A stretch of 64,000 nt of DNA from Compostibacter hankyongensis (GTDB lineage Bacteria; Bacteroidota; Bacteroidia; Chitinophagales; Chitinophagaceae): positions 1-64,000 of the forward strand of contig NZ_BAABFN010000020.1 in assembly GCF_039541075.1 (NCBI RefSeq), read 5' to 3'. Numbering within the stretch: position 1 is the first letter of the stretch; every line of letters starts with the position of its first letter. The translations under genes and the position numbers were made by a program. The notes under the pieces are model-generated. The model was given only the letters and a program-made list of their open reading frames with translations, was not told the DNA's origin and made no database searches. Of this stretch, positions 42,381-50,819 are shown piece by piece.

Positions 42381-42388
42381 TAATTTTG
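42381..42388 (+). promoter_or_regulatory. -7 box for the YjjG-like HAD gene
   Basis: TAATTTTG, only 3 bp before the chosen ATG; implies leaderless translation. Confidence 0.5.
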
Positions 42389-42391
42389 CGC

Positions 42392-43087
42392 ATGCGCTAT
42401 CAACATATTTTTTTCGACCTGGATCATACGCTGTGGGATTTTGAAGCCAATGCGCGAAACACCCTGGAGGTGCTTTATACCGAGTTTGCGCTGGAGGAGT
42501 TAGGCGTTCCCGGCTTCGACCGGTTTCACTCCACCTATTCCGCCCATAACGAACGGCTGTGGGAGCGGTTCCGCCGGGGAGAGATCAAGCGCGAGCTGCT
42601 CCGCTGGAAGCGGGTGTGGCTGACGCTGCTGGAGTTCAAGATCGCCGACGAAGCGCTGGCGCGCCGTTTCGGCGCGGCGTTCATCGACCTGCTGCCCTCC
42701 CGGAAACAGCTTTTCCCCGGCACCCTGGAGGTGCTGGACTACCTGCAGGGCAAGGGCTATCCCCTCCACCTCATCACCAACGGTTTTGAAGAAACGCAGC
42801 ACCTGAAGCTGCGGCATGCGGGGCTTTCCGCTTATTTTACCCATGTAGTGACCTCGGAGTCGGCGGGCAGCCTGAAGCCCCATCCCGGCATTTTCCGGTA
42901 TGCGCTGGAGCTGGCCGGCACCCGCGCCGTCGATGCGGTGATGATCGGGGATGCGCTGGCTGTGGATATCCGCGGCGCCCGGGATGCGGGCATGGACCAG
43001 ATCTATTTCAACCCCGCCATACCTGCGGAAGGAATCACGCCCACCTATACGATCAACAGCCTGCTGGAGCTGAAGGATATTTTGTAA
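42392..43087 (+). CDS. YjjG-family HAD nucleotidase
   Basis: A 231-residue HAD hydrolase: motif I FFDLDHTLWD (Asp9, Asp11), motif II LITNG, motif III Lys in GSLKPHPGIF and motif IV VMIGDALAVDIRGA. Closest to YjjG, a 5'-nucleotidase acting on non-canonical pyrimidine nucleotides (house-cleaning). ATG chosen over a TTG two codons earlier because that would overlap the -7 box. Confidence 0.88.
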   Translation: MRYQHIFFDLDHTLWDFEANARNTLEVLYTEFALEELGVPGFDRFHSTYSAHNERLWERFRRGEIKRELLRWKRVWLTLLEFKIADEALARRFGAAFIDLLPSRKQLFPGTLEVLDYLQGKGYPLHLITNGFEETQHLKLRHAGLSAYFTHVVTSESAGSLKPHPGIFRYALELAGTRAVDAVMIGDALAVDIRGARDAGMDQIYFNPAIPAEGITPTYTINSLLELKDIL

Positions 43088-43141
43088 TGAAAGCGCCCGG
43101 AAACGGCGCTATGCCTTAAAGAGAATCCGCCCGCCCTAACC

Positions 43142-43798
43142 TCAGGCGAGTTCCGCCAGCACCGTCTGTCCGCCGCGGACCGTTTCGTTGAGCTGTACTT
43201 TCACCGGGGTGCCCGGGGGGAGGAATACATCCACGCGCGAGCCGAACTTGATAAAGCCCATCTCCGCATTTTGCTTTACCTGCATGCCCGGCTGCAGGTA
43301 GTTGACGATCCGGCGGGCCACGGCCCCGGCGATCTGCCGCACCAGGATATCCCCGGTGGCGGGGTTGCCGATCACCACCGTGTGCCGTTCGTTTTCCGTG
43401 GAAGACTTGGGATGCCAGGCCACGAGGTACTTACCGCGGTGGTAGCGGGAGAGCTTTACCTCGCCGGCGATGGGGTTGCGGTTTACATGCACGTTGGCCG
43501 GGCTCATAAAGATGGATATCTGCAGCCGCCTGCCGCCGAAATATTCCGGCTCCTCGGTTTCTTCGATCACCACCACCTTGCCGTCTGCCGGTGCGATCAC
43601 CCGCTTTTCCCCGGTGGTCATCTGCCGGGCGGGCACCCGGAAGAAGGATACGATGAACCCGAAAAACAGCAGGGAGGCGGCCAGGATGACGAGGTTGACG
43701 ACCCCAAAGGGGACAAAATAGCCCGCTGCCCCGTTGAGCAGCACCAGCAGCACGAGGGTGATCAGGATAGTAGGGTAGCCTTCTTTATGGATAGTCAT
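43142..43798 (-). CDS. psd: Phosphatidylserine decarboxylase (short, proenzyme)
   Basis: A 218-residue archaeal/Bacteroidota-type PSD with two N-terminal membrane helices (12-28, 33-53). Self-cleavage to give the pyruvoyl cofactor is expected at Gly186-Ser187 in KFGSRVD. VIAPADGKVV and SIFMSPANVHVNR are also diagnostic. Makes phosphatidylethanolamine. The cdsA gene (CDP-DAG synthesis) lies upstream on the same strand. Confidence 0.93.
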   Translation of the reverse strand: MTIHKEGYPTILITLVLLVLLNGAAGYFVPFGVVNLVILAASLLFFGFIVSFFRVPARQMTTGEKRVIAPADGKVVVIEETEEPEYFGGRRLQISIFMSPANVHVNRNPIAGEVKLSRYHRGKYLVAWHPKSSTENERHTVVIGNPATGDILVRQIAGAVARRIVNYLQPGMQVKQNAEMGFIKFGSRVDVFLPPGTPVKVQLNETVRGGQTVLAELA

Positions 43799-43820
43799 AT
43801 GCTATGCGGATAAGCGCCTG

Positions 43821-43828
43821 CAAAGGTA
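43821..43828 (-). promoter_or_regulatory. -7 box for psd
   Basis: TACCTTTG on the minus strand, 22 bp before the ATG, so psd probably has its own promoter despite following cdsA. Confidence 0.5.
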
Positions 43829-43904
43829 AGCAGGAATAGGTTTATAACCATAGCGGCACACAGATGCCCCGCTCCGGGCCGCAGCGCCGGGGGCCATGCG
43901 CCGG

Positions 43905-44747
43905 CTAATACCATAGCAGCTGCATAAAGCTCCAGACAAAAGGCGTGGCCAAAAGCAGGGAGTCGAAACGGTCCAGGAAGCCGCCGTGCCCGGGGAGGAT
44001 ACGCCCCGAGTCCTTGACGCCGGCCAGCCGTTTCAGCCGGGACTCCAGCAGGTCGCCGAGAGTGCCCATCACCGCCCCCAGCCCGCCGATGATGATCCAG
44101 ATCATCGCGGGATAGCGCTGGTTCAAAACGCCGAATACCGTCGCTGCCGCAAGGGTCAGCATGATGCCCCCTATGGTGCCTTCCCAGGTTTTCTTGGGGG
44201 AGATGGCGGGGAAAAAGGGGGTACGCCCGATCAGCGAGCCCACGATATAGGCCATCGTATCGTTGATCCAGATGGCGCCGATGAGCCCCAGCGGGATCTG
44301 GGGGATGCGGCCGGGATCGTCGAGCCGCAGCTGCACCAGCATGCAGAAGGGCAGGATGGTATACAACAGCCCCAGCAGCGGGTACCCCAGCTTTGTGATA
44401 CGGAAAGGCCTGCCGGAAAGCGCTGCGGAAAGCAGCCAGAGCGGGAGCAGGATGCCGAAGGCAAGGCGGCCTATCTCCCCGGCGGTCCGGCCGCCGGCCT
44501 GAAAATGGCTACCCGACATCCACAGGAAGAGCGCGGCCCCGGCGAGCGCCAGCAGCAGCCGGGGCAGCAGGCCCCCGGGAACAAGACCCGGTCCCATGCG
44601 GGCGCCCAGGCGGAGATATTCGAGCAGCGCGCCGGTACCGGCCACGAGAAACAGCAGGAAAAAGGAAGCGGGGCTCCACAGTATGCCGCCCAGCATCACG
44701 GCAACGAAGATAACGGCGGTGCCCGTACGGGTAAGAAAAGTGTTCAT
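43905..44747 (-). CDS. cdsA: Phosphatidate cytidylyltransferase
   Basis: A 280-residue polytopic membrane enzyme that makes CDP-diacylglycerol from phosphatidate and CTP. The C-terminal signature is complete: NDTMAYIVGSLIG, FFPAISPKKTWEGTIGG, GDLLESRLKRLAGVKDSGRILPGHGG. The first step of the branch continued by psd. Confidence 0.93.
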   Translation of the reverse strand: MNTFLTRTGTAVIFVAVMLGGILWSPASFFLLFLVAGTGALLEYLRLGARMGPGLVPGGLLPRLLLALAGAALFLWMSGSHFQAGGRTAGEIGRLAFGILLPLWLLSAALSGRPFRITKLGYPLLGLLYTILPFCMLVQLRLDDPGRIPQIPLGLIGAIWINDTMAYIVGSLIGRTPFFPAISPKKTWEGTIGGIMLTLAAATVFGVLNQRYPAMIWIIIGGLGAVMGTLGDLLESRLKRLAGVKDSGRILPGHGGFLDRFDSLLLATPFVWSFMQLLWY

Positions 44748-44768
44748 GTGCGGAACGCTCCGGCCTGT

Positions 44769-45722
44769 TTAGGAAGCGGGTGGCGAAGATACGGCTTTCT
44801 CCGTCGCCTCCGGCCCACGGAGCCCGGCCCTGTCGCCGGACAGCTTCCGGAAAAGCAGGAACAGCGCTATCGTCAGCACGCCGCTGACGGCCCCCGCCGC
44901 CAGCGGCGTGGGCGTGTCCTGCGTGATATCAAAGGCGATGTGGTGATGCTGGTGCAGGTAGGTCAGCACGATCTGCAGCCCGTTGTTCAGGAAATGGGCG
45001 GTGATGGCTGTCCACAGGCTGCCGCTGAAGTAGAACAGGCAGCCCAGCACGATCCCCAGCGCCAGGCGGGGGAAGAAGCCCAGCATCTCCCCGTGCAGGA
45101 GGCTGAAGATCACTGCGGCGATCAGGATACCCAGCCAGGGCCGGCCGGACATGCGGATGAGCAGCCTTTGCAGCACGCCGCGGAAGAACCACTCTTCGGC
45201 AATGGCCGGCACGATGGCGATCAGCAGCAGGTTGTACAGCAGCACGCCCACATCCGGCATCACCAGCAGGGAGCGGGTCATATCCGCCGCCCTGCGCTCC
45301 AGCTCCCGCAGCGGCGCATCCATCCCCCAGGGGAAGTGGATCTGCCGGTTCCAGTCCGCCAGCACCCCCGCAAAGGGCAGGGACGCCGCCAGGATCACGA
45401 CGGCCAGTAGCAGCAGGGAGGGGAGCAGCGGCCCGGCCAGCCCGGCATCCGCGAAGGGCTTCCGGGAAAACAGCAGGTTGAACAGCAGGGCGGGCAGCAG
45501 GAAGCAGATCAGGGAATAGCAAAGCTGTACCGCCTTTACCCCGGAAAGCACCTGCGGATCGCTGAAGTCTCCCTTGGCCAGCACTGCGGGGGTGACGTGG
45601 AACACGCCCGACAGCGCGCCGCCGAGCAGCAGCCCGTTGTAGAGGATCATACAGCCCAGGAAAAGGACGATAAAGCCGAGCAGCCGGACAAAAGGGGTCT
45701 GTCTTTTTAGAATTTCCGCCAT
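44769..45722 (-). CDS. CPBP-family intramembrane metalloprotease
   Basis: A 317-residue, about eight-helix membrane protein of the CAAX-protease/ABI (CPBP) family. Motif 1 EEWFFRG (Glu176, Glu177, Arg181), motif 2 FSLLH (His210), motif 3 HFLNN (His243, Asn247). Substrates unknown; some members process prenylated or bacteriocin-like peptides. The ATG at MAEILKRQ is chosen; the frame extends upstream into the divergent dusB promoter without conserved features. Confidence 0.87.
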   Translation of the reverse strand: MAEILKRQTPFVRLLGFIVLFLGCMILYNGLLLGGALSGVFHVTPAVLAKGDFSDPQVLSGVKAVQLCYSLICFLLPALLFNLLFSRKPFADAGLAGPLLPSLLLLAVVILAASLPFAGVLADWNRQIHFPWGMDAPLRELERRAADMTRSLLVMPDVGVLLYNLLLIAIVPAIAEEWFFRGVLQRLLIRMSGRPWLGILIAAVIFSLLHGEMLGFFPRLALGIVLGCLFYFSGSLWTAITAHFLNNGLQIVLTYLHQHHHIAFDITQDTPTPLAAGAVSGVLTIALFLLFRKLSGDRAGLRGPEATEKAVSSPPAS

Positions 45723-45802
45723 AGCAGTGCGAATGTACGCAATAAGGATCGACACCGGAATACCGGCCCGGCCCCGTCTGGGCTTGCTGTTCCCAAAAGT
45801 TG

Positions 45803-45810
45803 TAATTTTG
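45803..45810 (+). promoter_or_regulatory. -7 box for dusB
   Basis: TAATTTTG, 12 bp before the ATG; supports the start MVKIGDISLG. Confidence 0.55.
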
Positions 45811-45822
45811 CAGCGCAACCCG

Positions 45823-46839
45823 ATGGTAAAGATAGGAGACATATCGCTGGGAGATTTCCCGCTTTTGCTGGCGCCGATGGAGGACGTGAGCGATCCCCCG
45901 TTCCGCGCGGTCTGCAAGGCGCAGGGGGCCGATATGATGTATACGGAGTTCATCTCCTCGGAGGGGCTGATCCGGGACGCCATCAAAAGCCGGCAGAAGC
46001 TGGATATCTTTGATTACGAGCGGCCGGTGGGGATCCAGATCTTCGGGGGCGACGAGGAGCCCATGGCCATGTCCGCCCAGATCGTGGACGCCACCCGCCC
46101 GGACCTGCTGGACATCAACTTCGGGTGCCCGGTAAAAAAAGTGGTCTGCAAGGGCGCAGGGGCGGCCATCCTCAAGGATGTCCCCAAGATGATCAGGCTC
46201 ACCTCGGCGGTGGTGCGTTCCACCCGTTTGCCGGTTACCGTTAAGACGCGGCTGGGCTGGGACGAGGGCAGCAAGAACATCGAGGAGGTGGCCGAAAGGC
46301 TGCAGGACGCCGGCATCCGGGCCCTGACCATACACGGGCGCACCCGTACCCAGCTGTACAAGGGATCGGCCGACTGGACCCTCATCGGAAAAGTAAAAAA
46401 CAATCCCAGAATAAAAATTCCTATATTTGGTAACGGAGACGTCACAACGCCGGAGGAGGCGCTGACCATGAAAAACAAATACGGCGTGGACGGTGTTATG
46501 ATAGGCAGGGCGGCCATCGGCTACCCCTGGATATTCCGGGAGATGAAGCATTTTTTTCAGACCGGGGAGCACCTGCCGCCGCCGGACATCGAGGCCAGGG
46601 TGGCAGTGTGCCGGGAGCACCTTCGCAGGTCGGTGGCATGGAAAGGCCCCGTGCTCGGTATCCTGGAAATGCGCAGACATTACGGTAACTATCTCAGAGG
46701 ATTACCCCATATCAAGGATTTTCGCACCAGCCTGGTGATGAGCAAAACATTGGAAGAGACGGAAGAGGTCTTAGACAAAATCAGTGTCTGCTACGAAGGG
46801 TATGAGCAAGCGGCTTCCGGAGCGCCGGCAGTAGTTTGA
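45823..46839 (+). CDS. dusB: tRNA-dihydrouridine synthase (DusB-like)
   Basis: A 338-residue FMN-dependent TIM-barrel enzyme that reduces uridine in tRNA. APMEDVSDPPFR (17-28), catalytic Cys102 in NFGCPVKKV, TVKTRLGWD, IHGRTRTQLYKG, GNGDVTTPE and GVMIGRAAIGYPWIF all present. The start follows a well-placed -7 box; the longer upstream frame is not conserved. Confidence 0.93.
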   Translation: MVKIGDISLGDFPLLLAPMEDVSDPPFRAVCKAQGADMMYTEFISSEGLIRDAIKSRQKLDIFDYERPVGIQIFGGDEEPMAMSAQIVDATRPDLLDINFGCPVKKVVCKGAGAAILKDVPKMIRLTSAVVRSTRLPVTVKTRLGWDEGSKNIEEVAERLQDAGIRALTIHGRTRTQLYKGSADWTLIGKVKNNPRIKIPIFGNGDVTTPEEALTMKNKYGVDGVMIGRAAIGYPWIFREMKHFFQTGEHLPPPDIEARVAVCREHLRRSVAWKGPVLGILEMRRHYGNYLRGLPHIKDFRTSLVMSKTLEETEEVLDKISVCYEGYEQAASGAPAVV

Positions 46840-46889
46840 TTAACTGCATCCTATGCTTAAAATCATTTGTTCACCAAAACCTTTCAGCC

Positions 46890-47453
46890 ATGATCAAGTT
46901 GCGTAAAAACGAGGAGTGGAAAGAGTTGCCTATCAAGTACAAATCCGCTTTGCGGAAGAAATACGCCGTTTCCAGCCAGGGCAGGGTGGTCAGCTATACC
47001 GACCGGCTGGAAGAAGGCACGCTCCTGAACGGCTCCACCGTAGAAGGCTATACGGTGATCAATGTAAAGCCGAACGATACCTTTCAGTCGCTGTACCTCC
47101 ACCGGGAGCTGGCCCGCCTCTTCCTGACGCGGCCGGGCCGCACCTACAAATATGTGATCCACCTGGATCATGATAAGAAGAACAACAATATCCGGAACCT
47201 GCGCTGGGCCACCAAGCGGGAGATGGAAGAGCACCAGCAGAACAGCCCGGCCAAGAAAGCCTACAAGGAGCGGCAGCGCAACCGCACCCGCGGACTGAAG
47301 CTGACCCTGGCCAACGTAAAGGCCATAAAGCGGCAGCTCCAGCGCCCGGGCCGCAAAACCATGCGGCAGATCGCCGAGCGCTTCGGCATCAGCGAGATGC
47401 AGCTTTACCGTATCAAAAGCGGGGAGAACTGGTCGCACGTCACGGTGGATTGA
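46890..47453 (+). CDS. NUMOD4/HNH homing-endonuclease-like protein
   Basis: A 187-residue protein: N-terminal NUMOD4-like segment (EEWKELP...YAVSSQGRVVSY, 8-36), HNH_3 nuclease (about 67-108; LHRELARLF, YVIHLDHDKKNNNIRNLRWAT), then a basic C-terminal HTH (142-180, LANVKAIKRQ...MRQIAERFGISEMQLYRI). This is the architecture of intron-linked or free-standing homing nucleases. It sits between dusB and proC without an intron or intein in either neighbour. May be domesticated; Bacteroidota often carry such genes. Confidence 0.82.
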   Translation: MIKLRKNEEWKELPIKYKSALRKKYAVSSQGRVVSYTDRLEEGTLLNGSTVEGYTVINVKPNDTFQSLYLHRELARLFLTRPGRTYKYVIHLDHDKKNNNIRNLRWATKREMEEHQQNSPAKKAYKERQRNRTRGLKLTLANVKAIKRQLQRPGRKTMRQIAERFGISEMQLYRIKSGENWSHVTVD

Positions 47454-47500
47454 CTTTTTAAGCCTCCTGCCGTATCTTGCCCCCCGCTAATCAGCACATC

Positions 47501-48298
47501 ATGGAAAATAAAAAAACGGCCATCATCGGCGGCGGAAACCTGGGGGGAGCCATAGCGGACGGGCTGCTGGAAAGCGGCTTCCTGCAACCTTCCCAGCTGA
47601 TCCTTACCCGCCGGAATGCCGGAGCCCTGTCGCGTTTCAGCGAAAAGGGCGTCCATACCACATCGGATAACCTGCAGGCCATCCAGGCCGCCGAGGTCAT
47701 CGTCGTAGCCCTGAAGCCGTATAATGTCCGCGAAGTGCTGCAGGAGCTGAAAGCCGCTTTCCGTCCGGATAAGCAGCTGCTTATCAGCGTCGTTACCGGG
47801 GTGCCCATGGAAGAGCTGGAAAAAATAGCCGGCGAAGGCATGCCCGTATTCCGGGCCATGCCCAATACGGCGATCGCCATCCGCGAGTCGGTGACCTGTA
47901 TCTGTCATAAAAACGCCACCGGGCAGCAGGTGGCGTATGTCAGCGAGATGTTCGGCCAGCTGGGCGTGGCAGTACCCATCGATGAAAAGCTGATGGATGC
48001 CTCCACGGTGCTGGGCGCCTGCGGCATCGCCTATGCGCTGCGTTTTATCCGGGCCAGCATACAGGGCGGCATCGAGATCGGCTTCGACGTCCGTACCGCC
48101 AACCTCATCGCGGCCCAGACGGTAAAAGGCGCGGCTGAGCTGCTGATCCGGGGCAATCGTCATCCCGAAGAGGAGATCGACAAGGTAACCACCCCCAAAG
48201 GCTGCACCATTGCCGGTCTCAACGAGATGGAGCACCAGGGCTTCAGCTCCTCCCTCATCAAGGGCATCACCGTTTCCTACAACAAGATTAAAGAGTAA
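47501..48298 (+). CDS. proC: Pyrroline-5-carboxylate reductase
   Basis: A 265-residue NAD(P)H enzyme for the last step of proline synthesis. Rossmann GGGNLGGA (9-16), VALKP, AMPNT, GACGIAYA and the C-terminal signature KVTTPKGCTIAGLNEMEHQGF. The ATG at MENKKTAI is chosen over an upstream non-ATG start. Confidence 0.92.
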   Translation: MENKKTAIIGGGNLGGAIADGLLESGFLQPSQLILTRRNAGALSRFSEKGVHTTSDNLQAIQAAEVIVVALKPYNVREVLQELKAAFRPDKQLLISVVTGVPMEELEKIAGEGMPVFRAMPNTAIAIRESVTCICHKNATGQQVAYVSEMFGQLGVAVPIDEKLMDASTVLGACGIAYALRFIRASIQGGIEIGFDVRTANLIAAQTVKGAAELLIRGNRHPEEEIDKVTTPKGCTIAGLNEMEHQGFSSSLIKGITVSYNKIKE

Positions 48299-48309
48299 GA
48301 TTAAGCCGG

Positions 48310-48358
48310 CCGGATAAAGCGGCTGCCGTAACCGGGCGGCAGGTCCGGATAAAGCGGC
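48310..48358 (+). repeat. Short direct repeat after proC
   Basis: CCGGATAAAGCGGC at 48310-48323 and 48345-48358, 35 bp apart, in the convergent gap between proC and the sixA-like gene. Minor; may come from local slippage. Confidence 0.45.
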
Positions 48359-48387
48359 GGTGAGCCGGCGCGGAGGACCGTAACCGG

Positions 48388-48876
48388 TCAGCGGGCCGGG
48401 TATCCGAGCCAGCGCAGGGTCTTCTCCGCCTGCCGGAAATTTTTCCAGGAGCCGGAATGGATTTGGAAAAGCGCGCAGCCGCAGGTGGGGAAATGATCCA
48501 CCTCCGCAGGGCTCAGCGCATCCGCCAGCAGGCCTATCGTAGGATTATGCCCGAACAGGGCCACCGTTTCCAGGCTGTCGTCCAGCGCCGGTATATAGGC
48601 GTAATATTCCGCCAGGCCGGCCTCGTAAAGTCTTTCCTCCAGTACGATCCGCTTTTTTTCGTAGTCCCATTCGGCGGCCATCAGCCGGGCCGTCTGCCGG
48701 GCGCGCCGGGCCGCGCTGCTGACCAGCAGACCGGGGACAACGCCCTGCTCCAGGATACGTTTGGCCATCAGGGGCGCATCTTTCCGGCCCCGCTCGTTCA
48801 GCGGGCGGTCAAAATCTTCCAGGGCAGGATCGCTCCGGTCGGATTTCGCATGCCGGATAAGCAGGAGCTGCTTCAT
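48388..48876 (-). CDS. SixA-like histidine phosphatase
   Basis: A 162-residue phosphoglycerate-mutase-like phosphatase: LLIRHAKSD (phospho-accepting His9), SSAARRARQTA (second Arg) and LFGHNPTIG (second His). SixA dephosphorylates phospho-His proteins; other small-molecule substrates are possible. The ATG at MKQLLLIRHA is chosen. Confidence 0.88.
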   Translation of the reverse strand: MKQLLLIRHAKSDRSDPALEDFDRPLNERGRKDAPLMAKRILEQGVVPGLLVSSAARRARQTARLMAAEWDYEKKRIVLEERLYEAGLAEYYAYIPALDDSLETVALFGHNPTIGLLADALSPAEVDHFPTCGCALFQIHSGSWKNFRQAEKTLRWLGYPAR

Positions 48877-48908
48877 GATGGACTTAAAGATAAACAAATA
48901 CCGGCGGT

Positions 48909-50756
48909 TTAATACCCCCGGGTATGTTTCCCTTCCATGAAATTCATAAAGGCCTTGTTGACCACCCGGTTGCCCCCGGGGGTGGGATAGTTGCCCGTAA
49001 AATACCAGTCGCCCAGGTTGTTGGGGCAGGATTTGTGCAGGTTTTCGATGGATTGGTAGATAAGGCTCACTTCGGCCCGGGTGCCCGGCGGGGTGATGAT
49101 CTGTGCGACCTTGGCGGAGAGCTCATCCACCGAAAAGGCCTTGTAGATCTGCCGGACCACGTTCTGCGCGTCCAGGGTATGGGTGCGGGCCAGCTCCTTG
49201 CAGAGGCCGTAAGCCTCGTTGAGGATATACAGCTTGCCCCGCTCCTTCAGCAGGGCGATGGCGGCGCGGAAGGCCACGAAGTCGTTCATCCGGCTCATGT
49301 CGATGCCGTAGCAGTCCGGGTAGCGGATCTGCGGCGCCGAGCTGACGATGATGATGCGTTTGGGCCCCAGCCGGTCCAGCATCTTGATGATGCTCTGCCG
49401 GAGGGTGGTGCCCCGCACGATGGAGTCGTCGATCACCACCAGGCTGTCGATGCCCGGGCGGACGGTGCCGTAGGTGATGTCGTAAACATGCTGCACCATC
49501 TCGTTGCGGCTGTTGTCTTCCGCGATAAAGGTGCGCATCTTGACGTCTTTGATAGCGATCTTTTCCATCCGCACCTTGCGGTTGATCATCTCCTCCAGCT
49601 TTGCTTCGTCAAAATCCTTGTTCCACGAGAGGATGCGCTGTATCTTGATCTGGTTCAGATAGTCCTGCAGACCTTTGATCAGGCCGTAGAAGGCCACCTC
49701 GGCGGTATTGGGAATAAAGGAGAAGATGGTGTTTTTCAGATCGAAATCGACCGCCTTCAGCACGGTCTCCGACAGGGTATACCCCAATGAAAGGCGCTCG
49801 CGGTAGATCTTCTGGTCGTTGCCGCGGGAGAAATAGATCCGCTCGAAGCTGCAGGCGCGGCGCTCCCCGGGCTCCAGGATCTGCTCGATGCGGATATCCC
49901 CGTCCGGGCGGACGATAAGGCCCTGCCCCGGCATCAGCTCCTGCACCTCGTCTTCGTCCACGTTAAAGGCGGTGCGGATGGCGGCCCTTTCGGAGGCGGC
50001 CACCACCACGTCTTCGTTGATATAGTAGTAAGAGGGACGTATGCCGTTGGCATCGCGCAGCACAAAGGCGTCCCCGTTGCCGGTGAGCCCGCCGATATGG
50101 AATCCGCCGTCGAACATCACGGCGGCCTGCCGCAGCGCGCTGACGATATCCGGTTCCTGCGGGTTCTTTTCCTCCTCCTGCACCATGAAGTGATGGATCA
50201 CCTCCAGCATGGCGGCCAGGTCGGACTCGGCATTCCATTCTTCCGGCCGGATGTTGACAAAGTCAAACAGCTCCCGCACGTTCACCAGGTTGAAGTTGCC
50301 GGCCAGGGTGAGGTTGCAGGCGGGTATGGGATGGTGCCGTACAAAAGGGTGACAGAGCTCCACGTTGTTCTTGCCCTGGGTGCCGTAGCGGAGATGCCCC
50401 AGCAGCAGCTCGCCCAGGAAGCGGATATTGCCCTTCATCAGCCCGGGATAGCGAGTGATCCCCGGCTGGTACTTTTCCACCTCGCGGGCCTCGGCAAACA
50501 CTTTTTCAAAAAGGTCGGGTATGGGCTGCTGCGCATTGCTGCGCTCGCGGTGCATGAAGGGATAGCCGGGTTCGGTGTTCAGCTTTACGGAGGCGATGCC
50601 GGCCCCGTCCTGTCCCCGGTTGTGCTGCTTTTCCATCAGCAGGTACAGCTTGTTGAGCCCGTAGTAGACCGTACCGTATTTTTTCTGATAGTAGGAAAAA
50701 GGTTTTCTCAGGCGGATAAAGGCCAGCCCGCATTCGTGCTTGATATCATCGCTCAT
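48909..50756 (-). CDS. purF: Amidophosphoribosyltransferase
   Basis: A 615-residue enzyme of purine synthesis. The catalytic Cys is at position 9 (KHECGLAF), so an 8-residue propeptide is removed as in Bacillus-type PurF. Ntn glutaminase domain (9-260, EKQHNRGQDGAG, LGHLRYGTQG) then PRPP-binding domain (LVVIDDSIVRGTTL). The length is that of the Bacteroidota form, longer than E. coli PurF, with an extra insertion around 380-420. A TAACTTTG box lies 23 bp upstream. Confidence 0.93.
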   Translation of the reverse strand: MSDDIKHECGLAFIRLRKPFSYYQKKYGTVYYGLNKLYLLMEKQHNRGQDGAGIASVKLNTEPGYPFMHRERSNAQQPIPDLFEKVFAEAREVEKYQPGITRYPGLMKGNIRFLGELLLGHLRYGTQGKNNVELCHPFVRHHPIPACNLTLAGNFNLVNVRELFDFVNIRPEEWNAESDLAAMLEVIHHFMVQEEEKNPQEPDIVSALRQAAVMFDGGFHIGGLTGNGDAFVLRDANGIRPSYYYINEDVVVAASERAAIRTAFNVDEDEVQELMPGQGLIVRPDGDIRIEQILEPGERRACSFERIYFSRGNDQKIYRERLSLGYTLSETVLKAVDFDLKNTIFSFIPNTAEVAFYGLIKGLQDYLNQIKIQRILSWNKDFDEAKLEEMINRKVRMEKIAIKDVKMRTFIAEDNSRNEMVQHVYDITYGTVRPGIDSLVVIDDSIVRGTTLRQSIIKMLDRLGPKRIIIVSSAPQIRYPDCYGIDMSRMNDFVAFRAAIALLKERGKLYILNEAYGLCKELARTHTLDAQNVVRQIYKAFSVDELSAKVAQIITPPGTRAEVSLIYQSIENLHKSCPNNLGDWYFTGNYPTPGGNRVVNKAFMNFMEGKHTRGY

Positions 50757-50778
50757 GAAACCCCCGTGGTTGAGGGTG

Positions 50779-50786
50779 CAAAGTTA
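50779..50786 (-). promoter_or_regulatory. -7 box for purF
   Basis: TAACTTTG on the minus strand, 22 bp before the ATG. Confidence 0.5.
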
Positions 50787-50819
50787 CGGTTTTTTACCCG
50801 TTAATTGCGCTTTCCCCGC

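Noticed and set aside
44929..46680. 583-codon minus-strand frame across cdsA/CPBP/dusB region
   Set aside because: Overlaps the CPBP protease and dusB in a wrong frame; product Arg/Pro/Gly-rich.
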